DNA of 50,808 bases from Bacillota bacterium (GCA_023415145.1 JAEZLW010000165.1:1-50808); one strand, 5' to 3'; counted from the stretch's first letter, positions 25,650 through 35,581 are shown. Made by a program: numbers and translations. Notes: a model not told the origin generated them from the sequence alone.

Positions 25650-26450
25650 TTATATCAAATCAATAAAGCGGTTACGCAATTTTACATGAAGCAGGCTTCC
25701 AACAAAAAACATGACAAGAACCACTGTCCAGAAAAAGATCATTCTCTGATATGGCTCATAAAACGGAATATCGTTAATCAGGCAGTTACGATAACCGTCT
25801 ATCAGATAGGACAAGGGATTATAGAGAAATATTGAAGACCACGCGCCTGCGTCGGCCGATGGAGCCCAAACGACATTCGATAAATAAAACAGCAGTCTAA
25901 TAATCGGCCCTAAAAAACGCTGGAAGTCTTTAAAAATTGCTGTTATTGAAGATGTTATCAAACCGAAGGAAAAGAGAAAAGAAAATCCGGCGAAAAGATA
26001 ATAAAGTAATTCAAATGCACGCCAGCGTAAGCGAACGCCGCTTATTATGAGCATAGCGATCATGACTAGCAGCATGTACAAGTGTTCAATCCATATTCCC
26101 AATACGGTTTTTGCGGGGACAAGAGAAAGGGGGAAATTAATGTTTTTTAGAATACTAGAAAAGCTGTTAATAGATGTTGTGGATGATGTCATTGCCTGGC
26201 TTATGGAAAGCCAAGGCATTATTCCTGCCGCCAGCCATATAACATAGGGAACGCCATCAACACTTGTCATATGAAGACCTACAGAAAAAACAAACCAATA
26301 TACCAAAATTTGCAAAGCTGGGTTAAGTATGTTCCATACCCAGCCAAAGGTCATATCTTCTAATTTGGCCTTATTCTCATACACAGCCAAACGGAAAAGA
26401 CGTTTATAGTTCAGCCATAGCTCTTGCAAAACTGTAGTCATGGCCCGCAC
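25650..26450 (-). CDS. Polysaccharide ABC exporter permease (Wzm/RgpC-like)
   Basis: 266 residues from GTG 26450; ATG 26441, three codons later, is equally possible, and neither has a strong ribosome binding site. It is an ABC-2 type permease with six hydrophobic segments. It carries the family opening LFRLAVYENKAKLEDMTFGW (amphipathic coupling helix) and the NPLSYLIDGYRNCL region near the end. It should carry the undecaprenyl-linked glycan across the membrane with the ATPase encoded 18 bases downstream. A good SigA promoter lies 40 bases upstream. Base composition is visibly more AT-rich than the flanking housekeeping genes. Confidence 0.92.
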   Translation of the reverse strand: MRAMTTVLQELWLNYKRLFRLAVYENKAKLEDMTFGWVWNILNPALQILVYWFVFSVGLHMTSVDGVPYVIWLAAGIMPWLSISQAMTSSTTSINSFSSILKNINFPLSLVPAKTVLGIWIEHLYMLLVMIAMLIISGVRLRWRAFELLYYLFAGFSFLFSFGLITSSITAIFKDFQRFLGPIIRLLFYLSNVVWAPSADAGAWSSIFLYNPLSYLIDGYRNCLINDIPFYEPYQRMIFFWTVVLVMFFVGSLLHVKLRNRFIDLI

Positions 26451-26489
26451 ATAATCTACTCACTTTCTATATATGTTTCAAACTTTATA

Positions 26490-26518
26490 AGTATAGCATT
26501 GAATGATATGTTATTCAA
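26490..26518 (-). promoter_or_regulatory. SigA promoter of the wzm-wzt-glycosyltransferase operon
   Basis: On the minus strand: TTGAAT (26513-26518), exactly 17 bases, TATACT (26490-26495). The wzm start is 40 bases downstream. Confidence 0.7.
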
Positions 26519-26699
26519 GAACCTGAAACTGTAAATTTTGTAAAGACAGTGTAAATGAAAATGTGCTAAAACTGTAATAAATGGCTACACGTTAATTGAC
26601 AATATATTAAGATGCATGTACAATTATGCGTGGCATAGGCCGGTCATCCAAATACATTCTACTGATCATGCAATTATCGGCTTCGGGGTTGTGCTGGTT

Positions 26700-26708
26700 T
26701 GCTATAAT
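26700..26708 (+). promoter_or_regulatory. Extended -10 promoter of the large transferase gene
   Basis: TGCTATAAT is a full extended -10 element (TGn plus TATAAT) only 26 bases before the start codon; no good -35 element is present. The 284-base divergent region 26451-26734 is AT-rich and holds only this and the opposing promoter. Confidence 0.55.
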
Positions 26709-26734
26709 GCTTAATCTTGAGGTGAAAGACCAAT

Positions 26735-29700
26735 ATGAAAAGGAAAGCCATTTTTTTCTTTTATGATGAAAAGGGAATTGCAAGAAAATATGTTTTATTT
26801 TACCTGCGCGCCCTTCAGAGCATCACCAATGATATTATTTTTGTTTCCAATGGGGAACTAAGTGCCGAGTCTTATCAAAATGTATCCACAATTGTCAGCA
26901 GCATCATGATCCGAGAGAATAGCGGTTTCGATGCATGGGCGCTGAAAGAGGCCGTAGAGGCTATTCCGCAGGACGAATACCAGGCGATCGATGAACTGAT
27001 TTATTGTAATTTTACCGCATATGGGCCAATGTTTTCGTTTGGTGATATGTTTGAGGAAATGAACGGCAGGAATTGTGATTTTTGGGGTGCGGCAAAGCAT
27101 CCCGAGCAGCCCAACTATCTTTTGCCCTATAATCAGGGGTATATTTATGAGCATCTCATGTCTTATTTTTGGGTTATCCGCCGCCGTATGCTTCAGTCCG
27201 ATGATTTTAAAAAGTTCATTGCTGGAATGCCCCCGATCAACTCAAAAGTGGAATCAGTTGGGTTGCTGGAAACGCAGTTCACTCATCATTTTGAGCAATT
27301 GGGATATACTTCTGATTCATACGTGGACGCGGCACATTATCGTGGCCGTTGCGACAATATGACAATTTTCCGTCCAAATGAACTGCTTGCAAAGGACCGC
27401 TGCCCCCTGGTAAAGCGCAGGTCTTTCATGTTTCCGCAGTATGAAAGCATTCTCAATATTTCTTCGACAAATCAGGCACATGACCTGATACAGTACATTC
27501 GTGATCATACCGAGTATCCGGAAGGCCTCATTTGGGATGATTTGTTACAGACCCAGAAAATGTCAGTATTGATGAATAATATGCACTTGATGCATATTCT
27601 GCCTTCAGAAAAGCAAACCGCCCCGCTTTCCACATCAGCGGCTGCCCGGCTTGCATGCATCTTTTATGTTACGTCAAAACACAGGGCAATCCAGATTATG
27701 GGTTTCCTTTCCGTGTTTCCCGAAAATACACAGATCGTTTTTGTGTACAAGGACGATGCATTGGCTTTGGATATTACTGATTTATGTGCAGATACTGTAT
27801 TGCAATGGCAGATGCTGCGTGTGGACTCCGCGCATAGCCTTGTGTTTCAGGTGCTGAAGCAATGTCAGAATGTGATTGCGGACACAGATTATTGCTTCCT
27901 GATGCTTGGCGAAGAAAGCATGCAGGGTAGACTGAGTATAACAAGCGATGATACATTTAGTTACTTTATGAACAGCATGGTCGGCAATGGGGCGTATTTG
28001 AACTCCCTTCTCACCTTGTTTCAATCAGAGCCTTTTCTGGGGATGCAAGCGCCAAACATACCCAATTTTGCCGGTCATTATGCCCACGATATTGCTTACA
28101 AATGGGGATCACGTATCAGTTTCTGGGAAAATATATATAAACAGTTGGAACTTGATGTTCCTTTTGATACGGAGATGAATGTGCCCCTTTCCCCTGTGTA
28201 TTGGGTGCGGAGCCATGTGCTTAAGGCCATTTCGCAAAGCGATTCAATGGCTGTATTTCAACAGGCCGATACCATGGATATTGCGGTCTTTTTTCCGATG
28301 CTGGTTCAGGCGGAAGGTTTCTACACATCATTGGTCACTTCCACGAAGCTTGCCGAGGAAGCGTTGGTGGATCATTCTTTCATAAAACAGAAACTGGTAC
28401 ACCAAATTTTTACCTCCAGTAAACAGCGTACCTTTTATGCAAACGATATAGTAAGGATCGTCAAAACGAAATTGCAGAGCCCGGTGTCAAGGAATCGTGT
28501 GGTCAATTCGTCTCATTCGTTGGTGGAAATTGTTCAAATATCAAAAAGATATGTAAAGAAAAAGTTAAGAGCTGTTTGGGGCCGTATTTTCCCGTCAGTA
28601 TCATTCTCTGCTCTTCATGCACGGATCGCTAACATAGCAAAAGAGGGAGACCGGGTGGTCATCATGCTTATCTCCTCTATGAACATAAAGCTTGATACGT
28701 GCTCATTGCTCCTTCGGGGGAAGAATTATTATTCGTTGAAGCAACCGTCCGAGAAACAGGCCGTCTTGCGTGAGCATTTACATGGTGCCGGGCAGGATTG
28801 TGCGTTTTTTGAACTGCCTTTTGACCAGCTGAAAAACACATCGATCTCCCTCCGGTCTGCCGAAAACCGCCAAATGGGGTTGGGGTGGCGGGTAACAATG
28901 TCCTATAATGCCATGCAGCTTCGCAAGTATAAACTGCACATGCGAATTGCGGATGGCCGTCTTTTTTGTCAAACGAAAGGCCGTCTTGCCTTTTCGGTTT
29001 CACGCGCGCTATTCTATCGACCGCAGGAAAAGCTGTTGTTCATGATGTCTCTTTTGAATCCATTTCACTTTGTCACCCTGTACGCTGAAAATGGCGGGGC
29101 AGCCGATAATGCGTTTCAGCTTTTTCAATACGCACTCAAAAAAAATCGTTTCAGCTATTTTGTAGCTTCCAAAAAGATGATCGACACACAAACGAATCCG
29201 GCAATCAAAAAGCATATGGTTGTTTCCAATAGCCGGAAGCATATCATATTGACATTGTTTTCAAAATTGTATGTCACATCATGGACGCTGTTTCTGGAGG
29301 CTCTTCCAAGAAACACAATCCTGAAGGATATCCATTATGCGATACTGCCATTCCAGTGGGTGTGTTCTCCGCATGGGATAACTGTTGGTGACAAGCTGGT
29401 TCCTTTTGTGATAAAGCAAAATTGGGAACAGCCCGATATGCTTTGCGCCAACTCAGAAAATGAAAAAGCGGCATTTGTCAATTTATACGGATTCGGCAAC
29501 GTTATTTACCAGGGCTCTCCCCGTATGGATAAATGGTTTGATGCAGAAATAAACGAACGGAAAATTGTTGTTTTTTTCACCTGGCGTATCGATATGAGAG
29601 GGAAAACGGGCGTCAGCTTTGCAGATACCGCATATTGCCGGATCATCGTGTCCGCAATGACTGCTTTGCGCCGAGCGTACACAGATTACAACATCCATTA

Positions 29701-31165
29701 CGTGTTCCACCACGAGGTTGTACGCGCCAAGGCAGACAGCGTGCTCAGAAAGATGATGAAGGAGCTGGAACTTGATTATATCAATTTAAGCAAGGCAGAC
29801 GGTGTTGCAGCGTTCAACAACTGCATGCGCAGCGCAAAATATTTGATTACGGACTTTTCTTCCGTTGCGTACGACTTTGCCTATAAAGAAGGAGCCGTTC
29901 CCGTTTACTATCTGCCAGAAGGCTTTGTCGGCGGGCATTATGAGCTTATGCCTTGTTTTTATGATATGCATGTGGGTCTCATTGCCAGCAATGAGGAACA
30001 GCTGATATCTGCCATTTTGCTGAAACAGCCAACCGAAGAAATGCAGGTGAGGCGCGAACGTTTTTTCGGATACATTGATAATAATAATGCCAAGCGGGTG
30101 TATCAGGCGATCCGCACCCGCAAGTACCTTCTAAACGCCGCTGGCGCACCTGATTCAACCGAAAATGGCCTGCCTGCAAAGCGGCGCCTGGCAATATTCT
30201 TTTTCTATGACGCTGACGGGATTGTGGATGATTATATACCCGTCTACCTGGATGGTCTCAAAACGATCTGCCAGCGTGTGCATGTTGTTGTGAACGGCCT
30301 ATTGAGCGAAGCGGGAGAAAAGGCGCTGCGCCTGCACTGTGACGATCTCCTTGTACGCGAAAACGTTGGGTTTGATTCGTGGGCGTACAAGGCGGCCATA
30401 GAGCAAGTCGGCTACGAAGAAATACACAATGCATATGACGAGCTTGTGTTGTGTAATTTTACCATGTACGGGCCGATCTTTCCCTTTTCAGAGATGGTTC
30501 GTGAAATGGACAGGCGAACCTGCGACTTTTGGGGGCATAACCGGTATCAGGGCAATCAGGCAATGATAGGCAATACCAGGATCGGCGATCATCTTCAGTC
30601 CTATTTCATGGTTTTTCGTAAGCCTATCCTAAGCTCGCACAGCTTTCAGCGGTATTGGGATACCCTTAGCATGCCCATGGGCTATCGTGATGCAATCAGT
30701 TGCCATGAACTCCGCTGTACAGCCTACTTTGAACGGCTTGGCTTTATTTCGGATGCATATATGCCATTCCAAAAATACTGTAAAATTGGACGGCACAATA
30801 CGCCTGTGAATATGGCGTATACGCAGTTGGTGGCTGACCGGTCGCCTTTGTTGAAGCGGAAAGTTTTGTTTATCGAAGACTGCAAGTTTGCCTTTGATTA
30901 TTCTGACCGTCACTCGCAATACGCGTTGATAAGGTGGATTAGGCGGCACACCCAATATGACGCATCATTGATCTGGCGTAATCTGGAAAGAACATTGCCT
31001 TTGTCCGAGGGGGATGACAGCCCGGAAAAGTGGAAAGAGTATCGCCGTGTTTCGAGGCGTGCCTTTGCCGCGCGTTTTTCCGGCCGAAAGGAAGAAGAAA
31101 AATGGCTGCGCAAAAAGAACGAGTTCTATTTCCCCAAGCGCTTCAAAAAAGCTTTCAAAAGATAG
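26735..31165 (+). CDS. Trimodular RgpF / CDP-glycerol-transferase-like / RgpF protein
   Basis: 1476 residues; AGGTGA lies upstream of ATG 26735. Residues 1-~600 are a full RgpF (rhamnan synthesis F) module: AIFFFYDEKGIARKYVLFYL, IRENSGFDAWALKEAV, YCNFTAYGPMF. Residues ~630-1130 resemble TagB/TagF CDP-glycerol glycerophosphotransferases: FTWRIDMRGK (~947), YVFHHEVV (~990) and ITDFSSVAYDFAYKEG (~1037). Residues ~1150-1440 are a second RgpF N-terminal module, clearly duplicated from the first (LAIFFFYDADGIVDDYIPVYL, VRENVGFDSWAYKAAI, LCNFTMYGPIF). No membrane segment is obvious. It may build a rhamnose polymer bearing glycerol-phosphate units, by inference. It is followed 19 bases later by the RmlD fusion gene. 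Confidence 0.82.
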   Translation: MKRKAIFFFYDEKGIARKYVLFYLRALQSITNDIIFVSNGELSAESYQNVSTIVSSIMIRENSGFDAWALKEAVEAIPQDEYQAIDELIYCNFTAYGPMFSFGDMFEEMNGRNCDFWGAAKHPEQPNYLLPYNQGYIYEHLMSYFWVIRRRMLQSDDFKKFIAGMPPINSKVESVGLLETQFTHHFEQLGYTSDSYVDAAHYRGRCDNMTIFRPNELLAKDRCPLVKRRSFMFPQYESILNISSTNQAHDLIQYIRDHTEYPEGLIWDDLLQTQKMSVLMNNMHLMHILPSEKQTAPLSTSAAARLACIFYVTSKHRAIQIMGFLSVFPENTQIVFVYKDDALALDITDLCADTVLQWQMLRVDSAHSLVFQVLKQCQNVIADTDYCFLMLGEESMQGRLSITSDDTFSYFMNSMVGNGAYLNSLLTLFQSEPFLGMQAPNIPNFAGHYAHDIAYKWGSRISFWENIYKQLELDVPFDTEMNVPLSPVYWVRSHVLKAISQSDSMAVFQQADTMDIAVFFPMLVQAEGFYTSLVTSTKLAEEALVDHSFIKQKLVHQIFTSSKQRTFYANDIVRIVKTKLQSPVSRNRVVNSSHSLVEIVQISKRYVKKKLRAVWGRIFPSVSFSALHARIANIAKEGDRVVIMLISSMNIKLDTCSLLLRGKNYYSLKQPSEKQAVLREHLHGAGQDCAFFELPFDQLKNTSISLRSAENRQMGLGWRVTMSYNAMQLRKYKLHMRIADGRLFCQTKGRLAFSVSRALFYRPQEKLLFMMSLLNPFHFVTLYAENGGAADNAFQLFQYALKKNRFSYFVASKKMIDTQTNPAIKKHMVVSNSRKHIILTLFSKLYVTSWTLFLEALPRNTILKDIHYAILPFQWVCSPHGITVGDKLVPFVIKQNWEQPDMLCANSENEKAAFVNLYGFGNVIYQGSPRMDKWFDAEINERKIVVFFTWRIDMRGKTGVSFADTAYCRIIVSAMTALRRAYTDYNIHYVFHHEVVRAKADSVLRKMMKELELDYINLSKADGVAAFNNCMRSAKYLITDFSSVAYDFAYKEGAVPVYYLPEGFVGGHYELMPCFYDMHVGLIASNEEQLISAILLKQPTEEMQVRRERFFGYIDNNNAKRVYQAIRTRKYLLNAAGAPDSTENGLPAKRRLAIFFFYDADGIVDDYIPVYLDGLKTICQRVHVVVNGLLSEAGEKALRLHCDDLLVRENVGFDSWAYKAAIEQVGYEEIHNAYDELVLCNFTMYGPIFPFSEMVREMDRRTCDFWGHNRYQGNQAMIGNTRIGDHLQSYFMVFRKPILSSHSFQRYWDTLSMPMGYRDAISCHELRCTAYFERLGFISDAYMPFQKYCKIGRHNTPVNMAYTQLVADRSPLLKRKVLFIEDCKFAFDYSDRHSQYALIRWIRRHTQYDASLIWRNLERTLPLSEGDDSPEKWKEYRRVSRRAFAARFSGRKEEEKWLRKKNEFYFPKRFKKAFKR

Positions 31166-31184
31166 CATCAGGAGGTGTAATGAA

Positions 31185-32915
31185 ATGAGAATCACTGTCA
31201 CCGGCGCAAAGGGTCAGCTAGGCAACGAATTGCTGCGGCAATTGGCAAAAGGCGGATCACATCTGGGCAGGTTGCCTGACTGCTACAGCGATGCTTCATT
31301 TGACGGCATTGATGTTGATCAATTGGATATCTGTGATCATGATGCCGTGAGCGCTTATTTTGCTAAGACCAGACCAGATGTTGTATTCCATTGCGCCGCC
31401 ATGACGCATGTAGATGGCTGCGAGGATCTGCCGGAGGAGGCATTTCGTGTCAATGCGGATGCCCCTGCGCATATTGCCAAAGAATGCGAGCAGATTGGCG
31501 CGAAGCTTGTTTGCATCTCAACAGACTATGTGTTTGCCGGCAATGCTGCGAGGCCGTACAATGAAAAAGAGGCCAATGAACCCGAAAGCGTATATGGGAA
31601 AACCAAGCTTGCAGGCGAGAAAAACGCCATGCTGTTTTGTTCCCGTACCTTTATCGTCCGCACCGCATGGCTCTATGGCGTTGTGGGGAAAAATTTTGTC
31701 AAAACGATTATATCAAAGGCCACGGGCAATCGTGAACTGAAGGTTGTGGATGACCAGATAGGATGTCCGACCAATGCCGAAGATCTGGCATATAGCCTTC
31801 TAGTTCTTGCGGCTACAGAGCAATATGGCATTTATCATTGCACTGGAACAGGGTCCTGCAGTTGGTGGGCATTTGCCAGCAGGATAGTTGCGCTGAGCGG
31901 CCTTCAATGTGATGTGCAGCCATGCAAGACAAAAGATTATCCTACCAAGGCAAAACGGCCGGCCTATTCGGTACTCGACAACAGCAAGCTGGAATCTGTG
32001 ACCGGCATACAGATGCGATCCTGGGAAGAAGCGCTGAAGGATTATCTAGAAAAACAATCAAAGCCTCCCATGCGCATTGCTGTAACAGGCGCCGGCGGAT
32101 ATATTGGACGTTATGTGGTGGAAGCACTGCTGTCTGACGGCTGTCATGTTACTGCCGTTGACATTCGGCCATTCTCGTGCAAATCACCCGCTATACCCGT
32201 GGTTGCTGATATCTTTGATCCCAATGTTGATATCTATGAGCTTTTGGGCAAACCAGACGCCTTGATCCACTTGGCCTGGCAGGATGGTTTTGTGCACAAC
32301 AGCATTAATCATATGATGAACCTGCCTAAGCATTACCTGTTTCTCAAACAACTGCTAAGCGGCGGGCTTCGCCATATCGGCATTATGGGCACAATGCATG
32401 AAGTGGGGTATTGGGAAGGTGAAATCGGTGAGGACACACCCTGTAAGCCGCTTTCGCTTTATGGGGTGGCCAAAAATGCCCTTAGGCAAAGCTTCGATAT
32501 ATTGCTGCAAGAGTATCCCGATGCCGTATTTCAGTGGATGCGCGCTTTCTATGTTATTGGGGACGAAGCAAGCGGCAACTCTGTATTTTCAAAAATCATT
32601 CTGGCTGAAAGCGAGGGCAGAGAGTCCTTTCCCTTCACTTCGGGTGAAAACAAGTATGATTTTATTAACATAAAATGCTTGGCTGCCCGGATCGCTGCGA
32701 CTGTTCAGCAGAGCAGCGTGACAGGAATCATTGAATGCTGCAGTGGCAAGCCGGTAGCCTTGCGGGAACAGGTTGAGAAATTCATGAAGGAAAAAGGCCT
32801 CATGATCAAACTAGACTATAACGCATATCCCAGCCGCCCGTATGATTCTCCCGGTTTATGGGGCAACCCTGAGAAAATTAACCAGATTTTATATAGCGAT
32901 TTTCCCTTCAAATAA
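31185..32915 (+). CDS. rfbD: RmlD (dTDP-4-dehydrorhamnose reductase) fused to a second NAD-dependent epimerase
   Basis: 576 residues; ATG 31185 with AGGAGGTG upstream. Residues 1-~288 are RmlD/RfbD: GAKGQLGNELL nucleotide loop, CAAMTHVDGCE, STDYVFAGNA and the catalytic YGKTKLAGE. It performs the last step to dTDP-L-rhamnose. Residues 296-576 are a second short-chain dehydrogenase/epimerase with its own VTGAGGYIGRYVVEAL loop, IHLAWQDG and LYGVAKNALR. There is no stop or ribosome binding site at the joint (Met codon at 32070), so this is one polypeptide. The second half may reduce or epimerise a related dTDP-deoxyhexose, for example toward 6-deoxytalose, but the substrate is a guess. Confidence 0.85.
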   Translation: MRITVTGAKGQLGNELLRQLAKGGSHLGRLPDCYSDASFDGIDVDQLDICDHDAVSAYFAKTRPDVVFHCAAMTHVDGCEDLPEEAFRVNADAPAHIAKECEQIGAKLVCISTDYVFAGNAARPYNEKEANEPESVYGKTKLAGEKNAMLFCSRTFIVRTAWLYGVVGKNFVKTIISKATGNRELKVVDDQIGCPTNAEDLAYSLLVLAATEQYGIYHCTGTGSCSWWAFASRIVALSGLQCDVQPCKTKDYPTKAKRPAYSVLDNSKLESVTGIQMRSWEEALKDYLEKQSKPPMRIAVTGAGGYIGRYVVEALLSDGCHVTAVDIRPFSCKSPAIPVVADIFDPNVDIYELLGKPDALIHLAWQDGFVHNSINHMMNLPKHYLFLKQLLSGGLRHIGIMGTMHEVGYWEGEIGEDTPCKPLSLYGVAKNALRQSFDILLQEYPDAVFQWMRAFYVIGDEASGNSVFSKIILAESEGRESFPFTSGENKYDFINIKCLAARIAATVQQSSVTGIIECCSGKPVALREQVEKFMKEKGLMIKLDYNAYPSRPYDSPGLWGNPEKINQILYSDFPFK

Positions 32916-33031
32916 ATACAACAGCCAAGCCTATGTGGGTGGGCATATGCATGGTGAGGGAAGCCTTGACAGTATGTTGCAAGCCACTAGATCAAAACAC
33001 TGCAAGAAGCTAATATTTTCTCAATCAGTTA

Positions 33032-34051
33032 TCAGCGGTTGCCGTACATTTTTCGATAGTAATTCTTGTAGTCGCCATCCAGAATATCCTTCCACCACTC
33101 TCTGTGATCGAGATACCATTTTACGGTCTTGCGGATTCCATCATCAAAGCTGGTTGCAGGAAGCCAACCGAGCTCTTTATGGATCTTGCCTGGGTCAATG
33201 GCATAACGCATATCGTGACCGGGCCTGTCTGTAACAAAACGGATCAGGCTTTCTGGCTTGCCCAACACATACAGTATGGTTTTTACCACATCCAAGTTTG
33301 TACGCTCGTTATGTCCGCCTACATTGTAGACTTCACCGGCACGCCCGTGGCGTATCACCAGATCAATGGCTGAACAATGATCCTCTACATACAGCCAGTC
33401 GCGAATGTTTTCACCCTTGCCGTAAACCGGAAGCGACTGGTCTGCAAGCGCTTTTGTAATAATTAGCGGTATAAGCTTTTCCGGGAAATGGTAAGGGCCG
33501 TAATTGTTGGAACAACGGGTGATGGATACTGGAAGCTTAAATGTTCTGAAATAAGCCAGCACAAGAAGGTCGGCAGATGCTTTGCTGGCCGAATATGGAC
33601 TGGAGGTATGGATAGGCGTATCCTCACAGAAGAACAAATCCGGCCTGTCAAGAGGAAGATCGCCGTATACTTCATCCGTAGAAACCTGATGGTAGCGTCT
33701 GATGCCATACTTGCGGCAGGCATCCATAAGCACCTGAGTTCCCATGATATTTGTGCGCAAAAATACTTCCGGATTTTCTATAGACCGATCTACATGGCTT
33801 TCCGCTGCAAAATTCACTACAATATCTGGTCCTTCTTCCTCAAAAATACGGTTTATGAAATCCCGGTCCGCAATATCGCCTTTGACAAAGCGGAAGTTCA
33901 CATTCATTAGCGCATCGCTAAGTGTTTCCAGGTTACCTGCGTAAGTCAGCGCATCCAAGCATATAATTCGGTCTTCCGGATGGTTCTTCAATTGAAAATA
34001 AATAAAGTTGCTGCCTATGAATCCCGCGCCTCCTGTGACTAGAATAGTCAT
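33032..34051 (-). CDS. rfbB: dTDP-glucose 4,6-dehydratase
   Basis: 339 residues; ATG 34051 is chosen because GGAGG lies eight bases upstream and just after the alternative ATG at 34066. It is an extended short-chain dehydrogenase: NAD loop GGAGFIGSNF, FAAESHVDRSI, STDEVYGDLPL and the catalytic YSASKASAD. It converts dTDP-glucose to dTDP-4-keto-6-deoxyglucose, step two of dTDP-rhamnose synthesis. It is the last gene of rfbA-rfbC-rfbB, with 36 bases after rfbC. The 116 bases between its end and the fused rfbD gene contain no recognisable element. Confidence 0.96.
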   Translation of the reverse strand: MTILVTGGAGFIGSNFIYFQLKNHPEDRIICLDALTYAGNLETLSDALMNVNFRFVKGDIADRDFINRIFEEEGPDIVVNFAAESHVDRSIENPEVFLRTNIMGTQVLMDACRKYGIRRYHQVSTDEVYGDLPLDRPDLFFCEDTPIHTSSPYSASKASADLLVLAYFRTFKLPVSITRCSNNYGPYHFPEKLIPLIITKALADQSLPVYGKGENIRDWLYVEDHCSAIDLVIRHGRAGEVYNVGGHNERTNLDVVKTILYVLGKPESLIRFVTDRPGHDMRYAIDPGKIHKELGWLPATSFDDGIRKTVKWYLDHREWWKDILDGDYKNYYRKMYGNR

Positions 34052-34087
34052 CTTTCTTTCCTCCATGGTTTGTATTTGATAATCGGT

Positions 34088-34642
34088 TTATTCATAAATA
34101 AAATTACAATCACTGTCTTCAAGTAATGGAGCGGATAGATCTTTCTGGGAGAGGATGGGATTTTGCATTGCCCAGTAAACACCAATTTGCGGGTCATCGA
34201 AACGTATAGACCGGTCGCACTCCTTGCTGTAGAAGTTATCGACCTTATATAGAAATTCTACATTGTCGGTTAGTGTCAAAAAGCCGTGTGCAAATCCTTT
34301 GGGGATGGATAGCATTCGCTTATTTTTTGCAGAAAGCTCAACGGCAAACCATTTGCAATAATACGGAGAACCTTTTCTAAGATCGACTGCCACATCCAAT
34401 ACTGCGCCTTGGGTTACCCTGACAAGCTTGGATTGTGCCATGGGATTGTTTTGAAAATGAAGGCCACGAAGCGTTCCTTTTTGTGCAGTGAAGCTCTGGT
34501 TATCTTGCACGAAGATCTTATCAATGCCTAGCTGCGAAAATGTGTTTGCAGAATAAGTCTCCATGAAATAGCCGCGATCATCGCCAAAAACCTGAGGCTC
34601 CAGAATAAATACTCCCGGAAGATTCGTTTGAAATTTTTGCAC
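34088..34642 (-). CDS. rfbC: dTDP-4-dehydrorhamnose 3,5-epimerase
   Basis: 184 residues from GTG 34642, which overlaps the rfbA stop by one base (TAGTG) and has GGAAGGTG upstream, so it is translationally coupled. The longer in-frame ORF to 34744 runs inside rfbA and is rejected. This is a cupin-fold epimerase: GVFILEPQVFGDDRGYFMET, LRGLHFQ with the catalytic His, and IPKGFAHGFLTL. It performs step three of dTDP-L-rhamnose synthesis. Confidence 0.95.
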   Translation of the reverse strand: MQKFQTNLPGVFILEPQVFGDDRGYFMETYSANTFSQLGIDKIFVQDNQSFTAQKGTLRGLHFQNNPMAQSKLVRVTQGAVLDVAVDLRKGSPYYCKWFAVELSAKNKRMLSIPKGFAHGFLTLTDNVEFLYKVDNFYSKECDRSIRFDDPQIGVYWAMQNPILSQKDLSAPLLEDSDCNFIYE

Positions 34643-35529
34643 TAATAATGCACCTTCCCATCGGCTACAGCCTTTAAATGTGCTCCATAAGGCGATTTTC
34701 CATATCGCATTGCTGATTGAAGCAGTTCTTCTTTTGATATCCACCCGCTTCTATAAGCAATTTCTTCTAAAGCAGATATTTTTATTCCTTGACGCATTTC
34801 AATCATGCGTACAAAGTCTGCTGCTTCTACCAGGGAATCTATTGTACCGGTATCAAGCCAGGCAAATCCTCGGCCAAGAAGTTGTACGTCGAGCTTGCAT
34901 TCCTCAAGGTACATATCATTGAGTGTCGTGATCTCCAGTTCTCCTCGGGCAGAGGGTTTTACGTTTCTAGCCATTTTCACCACCAGATTGTCATAAAAAT
35001 ATAGCCCCGTTATGGCGTAATTGCTCTTGGGATGCTTTGGCTTTTCCTCTACTGAAATGACCTTGCCTCCATCATTAAATTCCACAACGCCAAAGCGCTC
35101 CGGATCGGTGACATAATAACCAAATATTGTGGCGCGGCCTTTTTGCTCAGCATTTTCCTTGGCTGCCTGCAAAAGACGAATGAATCCATTACCGTAAAAA
35201 ATATTATCTCCCAACACCATTGCGCAACAATCATTGGCTATGAAGTCTTCTCCAATGATAAAAGCTTGCGCAAGGCCGTCGGGAGAAGGTTGCACTTTAT
35301 AGGACAGCGTAATACCAAACTGATGCCCATTACCTAATAGGTGCTCAAACCGGGGCGTATCTTCTGGCGTCGAAATAATCAGGATATCGCGGATACCGGC
35401 TAGCATCAGCGTGGAGAGGGGGTAATAAATCATGGGTTTATCATAAACCGGTAAAAGCTGTTTGCTAGTAACCATTGTTAAGGGATAAAGGCGTGTTCCG
35501 GCACCTCCAGCAAGTATGATTCCTTTCAT
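34642..35529 (-). CDS. rfbA: Glucose-1-phosphate thymidylyltransferase
   Basis: 295 residues; AAGGAGG lies about nine bases before ATG 35529. It starts MKGIILAGGAGTRLYPLT, the nucleotide-binding loop of RmlA; SKQLLPVYDKPMIYYPLS, VLGDNIFYG and TGTIDSL are all present. It makes dTDP-glucose from dTTP and glucose-1-phosphate, the first step to dTDP-L-rhamnose. It is the first gene of rfbACB, behind the promoter at 35582-35609. Confidence 0.97.
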   Translation of the reverse strand: MKGIILAGGAGTRLYPLTMVTSKQLLPVYDKPMIYYPLSTLMLAGIRDILIISTPEDTPRFEHLLGNGHQFGITLSYKVQPSPDGLAQAFIIGEDFIANDCCAMVLGDNIFYGNGFIRLLQAAKENAEQKGRATIFGYYVTDPERFGVVEFNDGGKVISVEEKPKHPKSNYAITGLYFYDNLVVKMARNVKPSARGELEITTLNDMYLEECKLDVQLLGRGFAWLDTGTIDSLVEAADFVRMIEMRQGIKISALEEIAYRSGWISKEELLQSAMRYGKSPYGAHLKAVADGKVHY

Positions 35530-35581
35530 CTTTCCTTGCCTCCTTGTTTCATTTTGATTAATTTTCTTAATAAACGATGTT

